Part shown: in pieces, positions 51,001 through 62,960 of the stretch
Position numbering within the stretch: the first letter of the stretch is position 1
Layout of the letters: each line of letters starts with the position of its first letter
Assembly (NCBI GenBank): GCA_020086605.1
Contig: JACBWW010000008.1
Location: forward strand, 22,502,677 to 22,566,676
Origin: Lanius collurio
Taxonomy: Eukaryota; Chordata; Aves; Passeriformes; Laniidae
Direction: 5' to 3'
DNA: 64,000 nt
Notes under the pieces: generated by a model
What the model was told of the DNA's origin: nothing
The model's input: the letters and a program-made list of their open reading frames with translations, nothing else
The model's database searches: none
Made by a program: the position numbers and the translations under genes

Positions 51001-52783
51001 GTCTGCATTTCAGATGACTGAACAGTGAAAACTAGACCAAATGCACCTATGTGAACTTCCAGCTACCCCAGTTTTGATAGCAAGACTATTGCATGTGGGA
51101 CTAGCTCAGATGTCTCTGTGCCACATGGCATTATGCACAGGGGATATCTCAGACACTCAGACAAATTACCATCCTGCAAAAAGTATATCACCTTTTCACT
51201 AACAACAAAGATTGCTACTTCTCAACCATTGTGGTCCAGATTAAGATAGTCTGCAGTGTTGAAAAGCAACCCTTGTGTTAAATAAATTATTCTTAAAAGG
51301 TTGCATGTCTTATTTGCCCTTTGGTTTGTTATTGTGGAAAGTTTGCTATTAGTATTTCCATATTAAATAGAGAACTTTATGGTTTGGGGCTTTTTTAATT
51401 CAGTTTTGCAGTTTTTGATCAGCTTTGTCCAAACAATTCCTCCAGAATGTCTTTTAAAGAAATGTTCTCTCCACTAGATCTGAAAGAAATCTGTCTCTGA
51501 TAAGCAAGTGGAAGGAAGGAAGAAAAAAATTTTAGGAGAAGTACTGTTAAATGCAAGAGAGGCTATGTGGTCAATTATGGTAGTGAGTCATGTTTCAGTG
51601 TCATGGCCAAGGTTGCTTTATTGATCTGTCCATTTTCTATCAGTAAGCAGACTCCAGCTGGGACTTTTCAAAGCCATCTAAACTTGAACATGTACTTTTA
51701 ATTTCAAATAAACTGGGTGCCCAGATTACCTAGAATTCTTTGGAAACCATAGCCTGACTAAGCTGACATCTTTTCTTGAGGACAGCATGAATAGCCTTTG
51801 TCTAAGGAGAAGCTCAGAAAGAGTTTGTGAATAGCTAAAGTATTAAGAAACACTCTATCTCCAGGAGCAGCTGGGGCATAGGAGGGATGCACAGGTTTCA
51901 CTTGACCCCAGCCACTGCACAAATTTCATGAGAGGCATCTCCCTTCATGCTCAGAGGAAGGCAAGCTGATTACTGGCAAAGCTGAGCCGTGAATCACTTC
52001 CCCATACAGTTTCATTTCAGAGGGCAATATTTACAGTGAATTTGTCATCCTGGCCCAAGCACATCTTGAATAATACAGAATGTACTCATTATAAAGCCCT
52101 CTTTAGGTGGGCAGGCCAATATTACTTCCCTGTCAGCTGCTTTTCCCCCACACCATTGTTTATTGTACTCTCCACTTGATACAATGAAGTTTACTTTTTC
52201 AACCATTTCATTTCACTGATAGCATTTGCTGTACAGCCCCACAAATACCTGTAACAACACAGCTAAGGGAAAGGTAAAGGGGAAGGGAGTTGTATGGAAA
52301 AAGAGGAGAGGACTTGGACAAATATGAGCATTCTTCCACAAAGCCAGCTTTATCACTGCAGCCAGAGACATGTTGTGAAACAGCAGTACAGTCACACAAG
52401 GTACGCAATAGCCAGTGCTCCTCAACTGCATACTGAAAGAGCAGATGGCTAAAGGGACTCAGCAAACAGTGGGAGAGAAGGAAGAAGAGATGCCCCTAAA
52501 GTAAGTGCTAATTCTCATCATTCCCCTCACAGGTATGGGAAGCCACCCTATCATTTTCAAGATACAGGTAACACTCAACTACTTTTCAAAATATTTAAAA
52601 ATTTGCGGTGCAGCAAAATAAATAAATAATTACCATTACCAAGAACTAAAACTTACCTAAAGATGGTATGAAAGAGGAGAAGAAATATACAATGGTATGG
52701 AAAAGAAAGGAAAATAGGGCAAAATAAGTGCAAAGCAGGACGATGTGATGGAAAGGAGCCTCAGGGCAAAGGACAAGGCTGTG

Positions 52784-52820
52784 CTGCCAGGCTGGCAGAG
52801 GATGCTGCTGGGAAGCAGCA
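52784..52820. repeat. Two adjacent short perfect hairpins in a G/C-richer patch
   Basis: CTGCCA (52784-52789) pairs with TGGCAG (52793-52798) around a 3-base loop. TGCTGCT (52803-52809) pairs with AGCAGCA (52814-52820) around a 4-base loop. They sit five bases apart within a G/C-rich block. Function unknown. Confidence 0.75.
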
Positions 52821-53351
52821 GGGTCTGTGCCCAAGTGTCAGGCCAGGTTAGGGTATTAATCCCACACACTGCCATAGTGATAACAGACAGTGTGAACACA
52901 GCCATAAGTTGCACCTATGTTTAAAGAGCTCTGCAATAGAAAAAATTATTTATCTTACATTTAAAATCTGTAGCTCAAAACTAATCTGAATAGGCTGATG
53001 AAATCAGTACTTTCAGGTCTGAAAATACTCTGCTTTCCACCAGCCTTGCCTATTGCCCCCTTTTATCTTCACTTCCTTATCCATACACTCATTGCCTCTT
53101 TTCCACTTTCAGTTTTAGCACTTGAACAAGTTGAGGGTTACCATATTTCTGTTGAAGATGCACACTCATGGAGATCCATGCAAGATGGATGTTAGTTTTT
53201 CCACATATGTAGTACATTTCACCTGACCATGTCAAGCTGTCAGCACTCTGAAATTTGCAGTCAGAGATATTGGATAACTAGCCAAAAAACTGTCTACATT
53301 CAATTTCCACTTCCTAGCAAGCCTACATGTATGACTACTTTACTTAAGGAC

Positions 53352-53396
53352 AAGGAAAGGAGAAGAGAGAGAAGAGGAGGATAGGGGAGGAGAGAG
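53352..53396. repeat. Polypurine tract
   Basis: A 45-base run of A and G on the plus strand with a single T at 53382, made of GGA, GAGA and AGGGG units. Low-complexity DNA. Confidence 0.85.
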
Positions 53397-53895
53397 TTCA
53401 TTTTCCAAATTCAAGATAAAGATAAATTACAGAAAAGTCCATCATACCAGGCTGAAGATTTTTACTTTTAATTAAATGGAGCAATTCTGCTTCTTATGAC
53501 TTTAGACATCTAGTAATCCAAGATCTAGAGCTGAACTGCTCACACAGAGCTGTTTATGTTATTAAGGCATGTACAGGAACTTTTAGGGCATGAATTATCT
53601 GATTTAGACATCTGCTTTAGGACTGTACTCTGAATATACCTACTTTTCCCTTATATCTTTAATAGGAGTTTAGTATTGCTAGCTCCATACAGCAAGGTGA
53701 GTATCCATGTGATGGACATCCACTGAACCATGCTCCACAGGCACCCAACTGTTAGAAACAAAGTGAGTTTCACCTGGGTTTTGACCCACTCACTGTCTGA
53801 CTTCAGAAAAATTGTTCCTGTGTCAGTTCTCCAGTAACACTTTGCCTTTTATCTGTCACTCTCTTTCTTAACACTCAGGGGTGAAATAAACATGT

Positions 53896-53934
53896 ACCTG
53901 GTTATCATGAAAGCATTCACCTGGTTATCATGAA
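53896..53934. repeat. Short direct repeat, two copies
   Basis: ACCTGGTTATCATGAA occurs at 53896-53911 and again at 53919-53934, perfectly conserved over 16 bases with a 7-base spacer (period 23). It looks like a recent local duplication. Confidence 0.9.
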
Positions 53935-55421
53935 CTTGCTCTGAAAAATAGGAATTAGTTTACTATTATAATCATCTGCATATATCTTCAAAGTTTTATT
54001 CAATCTGTGAGTAAAAGAAAATGGGTTCATTTTTCTCTACTCCTAAGTCAGGCCGGGCTTTGCCCTTTGTGAGCATTGGGGTCTGCACAAGATATTTGCC
54101 AAACAAATAGGCCCCTCGAGGGCAGTAGTGCAACCCCAATGCCTGCCTTGTGATGGACATGACCTCAATTAGGAGTTCTGCTAACAGCACTCAGGAGGCA
54201 CAGAGGCCACAGCTTTTTCTACAGCTGAGTCAGTTCAACAAAGTTAAGAGAATTAAACTGGAACAGGAGCACTGCATGAAAACAGTTGTTGAAGGTAGAT
54301 CTGGATGAACGAATAAGAAACAGCAGTAGCTACATCATTTCTCCCATTAGGACTGAATTCATTCTTCCAACACTTTCATCCCCCTGTCCTTTAAAAAGTG
54401 ACAGTGCACTTTTCTCTACATGTGTTGGAAGATTTAGAAAAAGGTTTCGGAAATGTTTGGGTCATATTCTTGAGATGCAGATAGATTATGGATTATTTCT
54501 AGGTTCAGAAATTTTGCTGCCTCAGAGTAGAGACAATGTTAGTGCTGCAGGAAGGGAAGAAGGCACTGCTTTGTGCCTTAGAGAGCTGCCTTGTTGCTCT
54601 GAGAGCAGTGGAGACTGCCAGGTCTCTGCTTTGGCACAGGATGTAGAGGAGACCTGGATGATTTCGGAACATTGAAACAGTCATTTGTGTGAGCATCCAT
54701 ATTGTTTCTTTAAAGTTCTTTAAACTATAAAAACAACCCCTGTGTAACATTGACCTAAATGCATTAGAACTGCAGCAGGGTAGGTGAGTGACTCTTTACA
54801 TCACTGTTGGCTGCCTTTTGTGTTAGGAAGGCAGATTCCCAAAGTGCAGGTGTCTGTCACAGCAGGTAGGACTGGGGGCAATGGTACTTTTATGAGGATT
54901 TAAAATCTGCAATTTTGCCCAAGGGAAATGGCAGGCAATATTCCCCACAAATGTGCAGGTAGGTTTTCAATAATCACACATATTTCACTTCCTTCCTCCT
55001 ATGTTTTAATCGATTCCTAGAGATTCCTTTCCTATGCTGTTTCATAGTTTTGAAATTTCTTTTATAGTTCTGTAATCTTCTTAGGAATTTACATCATCCT
55101 TCTTTCACTTCACACAGAAATAACACCCTTTCTTCTCCATTAAGCAGCCTGTTCAAGGTCCTGTTTCAAAGCCCAGCAGGGTTTGTATGTCATGTTGGAG
55201 CACTACAAAGACTTTAGAAATGACTATATGCAATAGTATACAGTACTTTCTACATTCATAGTACTGAGAACTAACAGAAGTTTAGGTAAAATCTCATTAT
55301 GGTAACTATAATGGGATTTAATTTATTTATCTCAATAGTAAGTAGAACTTTAAAAAAAAAAGGGTCTTCCCTTTAGAGTATTCTAATAATCTCCTTTTTC
55401 TCCTTGATTTAATTTTTTCAA

Positions 55422-55740
55422 TGTGTATATTCGGTCTGAAGCAGAAGTTGAGAAGAGAAATATAGCTCAAACCTCCTTTATGGTGTTAAGTCATTTACTC
55501 CCTCTGTCCTGGAGGGGACAGAGGACCCAACCTGGACAAAGTCAGCGGGGTAAGAGGGCGAGGCTTTGTGTCCTGCTGGTTTTATCACAGACAGGGGCAA
55601 AGGGGATACCAGGGGCGGAGCTGGGATAAACAACCAACCAGATCAGAGCCCGGGCTGCTGGAACATTGGACAGACCCAGCTATCTGAGAGTCACATGGCA
55701 GGGACCCGGCCGGGGGGGCACAGGGGGGTCCACCACAACA
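55422..55740 (-). mobile_element. Compact GC-rich solo LTR (319 bases), probably minus orientation
   Basis: Bounded by TGTGTATATTCGG on the left and CCACCACAACA on the right, so both ends show TG...CA. On the minus strand it would start TGTTGTGGTGG and end GAATATACACA. The flanks carry the same seven bases TTTTTCA (55414-55420 and 55741-55747), close to a 6-base target duplication but with one extra A at 55421 on the left. The interior contrasts with its AT-rich surroundings: CpG-containing words such as GGGGCGGAGC, CCCGGGC and CCCGGCCGGGG. A minus-strand GATAAAA box lies at 55586-55580. No retroviral gene is attached, so it is a solo LTR. The short length and GC-rich U3 fit a small ERV LTR type, but I cannot name the family. 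Confidence 0.65.
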
Positions 55741-58700
55741 TTTTTCATCTCAAAATTTCCAGAAATACAAGTGTATCAATGGAAAATATCTATATACTAG
55801 AGACTATATTTTGAAATTGAAGAGAGAAGTGAAAAAAAGTCATTTAAAATGTTATTAATTTTCAATACCAGCAGTGAATTCACAATTGTGATTAGTGACA
55901 TTCAATTCCAGCATTGACGTCTACTTGTTCAGCAGAAAATATAATTTTTTTGGTAAGTCAATATTACTAAGCAAAATAATTTTGAAGAGAGAAAAATAAT
56001 CTAAAGAATGAAAGAAGTCAAAGACTTAGGAACATGTGAAAATTCTTTTTTTTAACAATTCAGGACAAATTTAATAGGAAATAATTAGCAAACTTCATAG
56101 GATGACAGAATTTCAACAGCACCATGAAGCCATGTAGAAACGTAAAGGCAAAAATTATTTGGACATTAGTGAGACATGAATAAGGCTGAAGAATAGAAAG
56201 TGACATCTGTTTTGTCCATATCATGAATATGCATGTAAGTGGAAGATTATGACTTTGTTCATGGTTCTGACTACTCATATCAGTGCTGCACTTCACGTCA
56301 CTACTCCAAGATCTGTTAGCAAATATCATGTTTAATTTGTGCGTGTGACTTTTTCATATATATAGTAGTCTTGTAGTTAGAGTTTATGTGTGTCATTTAT
56401 CTGGGTTACTTCTCGAGGCTGAGAGAAAAAGATTTGCCCAAAGTCATCAGTATGGTTGGGTAACATCAATCTCTACTTCATAATAGTTTTTTCTAGCTTT
56501 ATTAAAATTGCTTTAATGTAATTGCTTTAATATTGCTTCATATTTCACTATAACAGTTGTTAAAGTTCCTATACTCTGTAGAAAATAATTCTGATTAAAA
56601 TAATTTTACCTAATCCTTAAAATTATATATATATTTATGAATACATCTGATTTGCCATCCTTAATTCTGCAGGAAAAAGCTGTATAAAGCTTCAGTTACA
56701 CCTGTATAATCCTTTAGATGTAAGCCATTGACAAAGTTTGACACTAAGATTGGATCCAGCCACATACAGGCTTCTCTCTGACAGAGAGTTTAGAAGGCCA
56801 GGGGATCCTTTTTGTACCTCATGACTCATTGGGAGGAGAGCTTCTTTAATAAGCTTTGTATGAAACTGCCAGTCTGCCCACAACACATTTCCTTCTTCTG
56901 CTCTCAGATATCTTAATGCAAGCTATATTTGTTTGGCTTTGGTTTGGTTTTCTTTTTTACAAAAGCCCTAAAAAATGTCCAGCCAGGTGCCTTACGCAAG
57001 ATTTTCCTGGAGACGTTACCAGCTGTGCAACAGAAAATGCGATAGCAGAAATTGTTACTGCTCGTGGCAGGGCATACGGTGTCTCCTGAGCCCTTATCAG
57101 CTGTGCCCTTGGGCCTCTTCCTGAGCAAGACCAGCACTACTCAACCAGATAACATGCAGCAGAGGGGAAGGATTACAGGTGTTTTCAGGGGAAAAAAAAG
57201 AAGTCTTTCTGTACTTTCTATACTCCCGTGGGTGAAACAGGACTAACTGAAGGCCAGTTCCTTTTCCTTTATGTCAAGCCCTCTTGTTTGCTGTCAGCAC
57301 TCCTGCTTCCGCCTCTGGTGCCATCAGGGGCTCTCTAAGGATGTTCCATCTTTGTTGCAGGCCACCAAACTGTCCCTGCTCCTTCTCCTAACTGATGCCC
57401 ACAGTCGCCTACAATCCATGTGAGCAAGATTGACTCAACTCAGTGCCTGCAAAAAGATTGTCTTCGGGAACTGAGGGCAGCCTGAATCAACACCCAGCAG
57501 CTTCGACAAAGTACCGTATATTCAGAACAAAAACATGACAGGGAAAAGTACTCAGGAAACAATCCTGACTGTCACCCAAATTCCACAAAGAGGCTCTAGG
57601 GCTGAAGCACCTCAGATCTCTGCGTAGTGTCTGGATTGGTCAGTCCTGTTCCACTCCCAAAATTATTTAGCAACTCCACTGCTTCAACTAGTGTTGTCTG
57701 ATCTGGCTGAAGGCCACCAAAAAGGAATAAAAACAGTAAGAGCAGATGCCTTACTTCCCTGTGGGAGTGCAACTTAAGACCACTTTGCCTCAGCACTAGA
57801 GATTTTCAATAAATTAATGCTTTGTGAGGTGAGTTAGAGGTCTGAACCACTGAGGTACACATATTTGTAGCACCAACACAACAGTCTTTGAATATTCCAC
57901 ATAGCCTTAGTGTCTCCACTAGGTTTCACTCAAACAACTGTTCTCAGTAGATGAGAAGCCTGTCTCTAGTCTTTGTTTAGAAACAGCGGCAAAGAGATTA
58001 TAGGACCAAGCTGTTCTTCTAACCGAGGCTGCAACTTTAAGAAGCTTCTCAGTGACAGATGGTAGAGGAATATAGAACCATCACACTCACTGTATCCCCA
58101 ATCTGATCTGAAATTTAAATAACTTGACTCATTAAAGGATAATGCATATGCACTTATACAACGTAAAAAAACAGAACAACCTAAATCAACAAGCCCGATT
58201 TCAATGCTTAATGTTATCCTGTGATAGGTCATTAAAGGGTATCAGCTTTGGCAGAGGGTAAAATTTCTCAGATAATAACGACAGCAACAGGAGGTTGTCA
58301 CAGGCACAAGCAATCTCTTCTAAAAGGCTGAGACTCTATAGCTGCAGCCAGAAATCCTGTCCCCTAAATCATGTAGGAAGGATCCAGAGAGGAGAGTTAC
58401 TTAAAAAAAAAAAAAGCAGGAGTACATACCTGCAAATTCTGTTCTTGGCTAACATATTCAGCTTGGTATCCATGCATTGCAAGGCCTGAATCTGAAATTG
58501 TCATTTAAAATCTTTCTAGTATACCACACTATTTAATTCCTACTTTTCTTTCTTCTGCTTCTCCTCCTACACAGCATCAGTAAATTATTTTAATTTAATA
58601 AGGCCTCAAGTGTGTTGTTATTTACATAGACTTTACAGTACCATGGGAGTTAGTAACATTAGCAATAGACTGGATCTGGATAGCTGACAAAATCTAGACA

Positions 58701-61700
58701 TTAAGACACCATTTGAGTTGGTGTGCAATAATATAATGCCAAACACTCTGTTAAGAACAGGAATTGCAGTGTAGGGTAGTCATTTCTCAGAACTGGAGCT
58801 CCACGTGCCTGTAATATTTTGCTAGTAAGAGCACAGCAACTGTTTGTGGTAAAACTGACCTGGATGATGCTATCCTCTAGAAGGGAAGGGATCACGCGAA
58901 GGGGAAGAGACCACGTGGAGAGGAAGGGACAAAGTATTAATGTGTTGCAGAAATGTGCAAATGCAGGGAGTTAGTCAGAAAAATAAAACTGCACAAGGTT
59001 ACATGCACGTGGCCGGGACCTTTACAAGGCCAAGAACCTGGAGAGGTGAAAGAAGATGAAAAGCAATCCCATGCTGCTGTCATATTTACTGTGACAAATG
59101 TATCCGAAGGAGGCAATCAGGGAAGAGATATTTTCTCAAAGATATAATTTCAAAACTGCTTAATAAAATGCTGAGAACATTAAAATAATAACAAACAATC
59201 AGTATTTTTTTTTAATCATCCTTCTAAATAGAAAAGGGTTTAACATATGCATTAACAACAGGAAAAAACAACAGCGTGTTTTTAAAGTTTTTTTTATAAT
59301 ATTTTTTAAGTTTTATATCAGCTACTTGACTGATTGTGACATTTTTTCCTTGGGTGTTGTACCTGATGTTAAATTCTGTTTTCTACAGCAGCCTCTAAGT
59401 CATGTTTTCTCTTATAGTAAGCACCCTGGTAATTTTTTTTTCTTCCTTCCTTACACTTTACTAACTCTGATTCAAGACTCTAATCCAATTGAGTGTTTAG
59501 CTCTTTACCCCTTTTAGTCTGAGGCATTGTGTTTAATGTCATTGCAGCTTCATAGAAAAGTGGCTATTACAGAAAAGTCTATTATGGTGTAGGATGACAG
59601 CTGTAGAAAAGAACAAAACAGGAAAGAGTTTGGAAAATATACTAGGAGTTCAGTAAGAATGTATTGGGAATAAGGGCAGTAGCTACATATCAGCTGAACC
59701 TCCTAAAATACAGACCATTTCAATTTGTCTGGATTCAGTCACCTGAAAAGAAATCATAAACCACTGCTGATAGAAACCCGAAAATCAAATAGGAGAAATC
59801 GGTGGAGGAAAAAAAAAAGGTATTTTACACTGCATTTGTTAATACAAAGTTGCTGTATTGAAGAGAGGAGCAGGCAGGATGGGCTCTGCTGTGCTGCAGC
59901 AGACTGCCAGGATGCACTTCACACCACGGGTCTGTCTACTGGGACACCCTAAGAAACAACTTCCAAACACAACAGAAAAGCTTTATTTTGCTTAATAGTT
60001 ACATATTTTTTCTTCCTTTTAATCAAGAAGGAAGCTGAAGTCCAAGATACACTTTTATATGTTACCAGATTTAGCACTGCTTCCACCCACTTCCGGTGAA
60101 CTCACCTTAGAAGAGGTGGTAGCACTGGGAGCTATGTGGAGTCAAGACAACAATATTCTTTTCTAATCCTTGCTGGAATTAGCCACTAGAAAAGGCTAGT
60201 CAGGTATTTGAGACAGACGGTGGAAAGATAAGGGCACAAGCTGCAAGTGCCTGGTGAGCCAGGTTAGCCTTGGGTCCTCCATCAATTCCTACAGGCCAAT
60301 GCAATCTCCCACACTCACAGTACAGACTGGAGAGGAAATCACAGAGGCCTGTGGGTGGATGCACCTGCTCCTCTCAACCACATCAAGCAGGATGAGACTG
60401 CCAATTTGAATTTATAAATCAAACTGTAAGCACTCCCTGCATCTAAGTGTAGTGTTGAACACTTAATCCTAGAATAGGTAGAATTAAAAAAAGCCACATT
60501 AATGCTTTTCTGCTTTGGAAAATACAGTAATACCACTCTTTCACTATTACACGGACTGTCTAGCAACTGCAAGCATAAACAAAGTGTTTCAATTGTTCTT
60601 CCAAAATGCATGTGTCCTTTTGAAGTTCATGGATAGTTTTTTGTTGCTGTTTCCAGTTTAAGTCAGCTATGGTAAGGCCTCTGAGCATTTAGCTTTCAGC
60701 CTACTTTGTACATATGCATGTAAGGAAAAATGAGTTCCCAACTTAAAAGGCCTTTGAAGTGAATCATGGCAAACATATAGCTATTTTGCACCCAGACACA
60801 CCCATTTTTCTTCTTCCAAGTGTTTAATCAGTGTTATCCTGCTAAGCTTTTAAACAGGGCTGAAAAAAGAAAATTCAGCTTTTTTTATGCTCTTTTGTAT
60901 TTTCACTCCTCTATTTAGTATTCAAATTCCACAACTGGCAGGAATGTCATTACATAAAATGATCGGTACCCTTGCTCCAAGTTTTAGGAGGCTATCTTTT
61001 TAATAGCAGTATATATAAATGGACTTTTAGCTTTACTAATAGTATATATAAAGGAAAGGAGAAATCTTTTAAAAACATCTTTCCAGGAAAGTGTTGATTA
61101 CTGTTGAATTTTGTAATATAAAATTCTTTCTCTCTTTCACAAAGTTTCTGCCAGGAAGAGCTGTCAGCAACAGTAACATTCCAAATATTCATGATTTTCC
61201 GAAGTCCTGATTTTGTTTATACTTCTGAATTACAGATATTCAGGGGAGGCAAGCAAGACAAGTACCTTGAATACTACTAAGTGGTATATAGATGGCCAAC
61301 TATGGACAAATACAAAGACAGACAAAAAGGTGGTTTCTTTTTGATTTGTTTCAGGTGAAGGTTGGGTGTTCTGTTTTCTAAATTATCTTCTGCTGGCTAA
61401 GGCAATGTTGCTTTTTTTTCATGCTGATTAAGCTATTTGAATGTGCAAAGTAGCACAAGCAATGGACAACTACTCTAGCCAAAAGGCAAGATGTAAGACA
61501 GTTAATTCGCTTTAAATGAATCTGTGCGAAGTAAACTTGAAGAAAATAGCTACAGTTATTCTCAATCATGCAGGCTCAAAATAACCAGCGGAGAAGCAGA
61601 CATGTAATACTTCTCTAGAACTAAAATGCAATGAAATTTAAAGTATGCCTTATTATTTTAGTCATAAATTTTAGGTTTTAATGGTCTGAGGTGAGCATAC

Positions 61701-62960
61701 TACAGAATCAAAGCCATTTAACTTTGTCTCCTTCTAGACAGACATTAGGCAGTGGAAATAGAACACCACAAGATAACAGAAAATAACCCCACAACCTAAA
61801 ACCTATAAACAACACAATCTTCCTTTTGTTTTCTTTCAGAATCCAAGTTCATCACAAAGTTATTGGTTATTGAACCACTGGAAGGATATAAAGAAACTAG
61901 AAGTCACCTTTAATTTCTGAAAGTGTATTAGAGAATGTATATAAACTCTCTGCAAAGAAGTGTAGACAGCATGTTTTAATATGGTTGTATGTTTACATTC
62001 AGCAGCAAGATTTTTCCTCTTGAATACATAGGTGCCAGCAGCTCTGTAAGGATGTTCGACTGAAAGGACTTAGGGTTCACTCAGTTGTTCTGTTTTCAGG
62101 CAACTGCTTAATATCCTTCCATTCACAAAGAATTCAAGTGCAACCTGTCAATCTGCTAGAAGAAATGCCAGACTCTAGCACATATAAACCTTTGAATTTT
62201 CAAGTTTATTCCTGACCAATTAATGTCTATTTTTTCTTTCAACAAGAAATAATGTTCTTTAAAAGCCCACTCCTTTCCCATTTTTCAAAGCCAATTTCTT
62301 TTTTTAAATTTTGCCAAACTGTCAGACTTCAAGTGCTCAAAGGCTTTGTTCTGTGTAGCTGTAATGAATGCAAAGTTCAAAAATAGTTATAAACACAGGA
62401 TATTGAGATGAGGAATTTTAGGAAGTCATCAAATAGTGGGCAAAAATTATTAGATACAGTAAAACAAAAATCATTAAAATTACTATCAGATGACAATACC
62501 GTCATTATATCAAGAATGCAAAGATTTATGGCTTACTTTAGGTATGTAACACTTCTTAGCATAGATATAGTGATCAAAATCAGAAAATTTTTGACATACA
62601 AACAACTAAAGACGTGACTTATAAATGTCACCAGCTGAGTGCAAGCAATGGCTAGTATTTTTACAACATCCTAGGCATGCACACTAGAAGACTCTTTATG
62701 TCTGCTGGATTTGCTGGTGTTTCATGGCCCCAGAGAATCTGTAATTAAATCTTCTTTAAAGCAATCTTCCTTTTAATTTCCATGACTTAAAAGAACAGTT
62801 CATTTATTTCAAGAAAAATTCCTTCTTCTCCTACAGCTGCAGTCCTTCTGAACAAATACATTTTATAGAAACAACATCCCTTCTGAAAAGCAAATTCTGT
62901 GAACCACCACCAAGGCTTGTATTTAAGTTAAACATACATGCCTAGCTTTTTCACAATGCA
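55741..62960. other. AT-rich non-coding sequence
   Basis: No gene, RNA or transposon recognised. Slightly more C/G-rich parts at about 56960-57600 and 59850-60370 show no known repeat. A G/A-rich imperfect tandem repeat is at 58881-58934. T-rich low-complexity patches occur near 59200-59310. Open frames are short (90 codons or less). Confidence 0.5.
58881..58934. repeat. Imperfect tandem repeat, about 19-base unit, 2.5 copies
   Basis: Units read AAGGGAAGGGATCACGCG (58881-58898), AAGGGGAAGAGACCACGTGG (58899-58918) and a partial AGAGGAAGGGACAAAG (58919-58934). The first two carry CACGCG and CACGTG (an E-box). The array is purine-rich outside those cores. Confidence 0.7.

Larger units (their letters stand above)
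42062..55421. other. AT-rich non-coding sequence with a few compositional islands
   Basis: No gene or recognised transposon. Islands of different composition stand out: a G/C-richer block at 48215-48440, another at 52740-52870 with two adjacent small hairpins, a purine tract at 53352-53396 and a 23-base-period direct repeat at 53896-53934. Segments at 44300-44480, 46540-46770 and 48880-49320 have a mixed, non-repetitive texture suggestive of conserved non-coding DNA. Open frames reach 129 codons (54286-54675) without recognisable features. Confidence 0.5.

Noticed and set aside
55500..55740. Small CpG island or promoter
   Set aside because: The GC-rich part is bounded by LTR-like TG...CA ends and flanking repeats, so a repeat explains it better.
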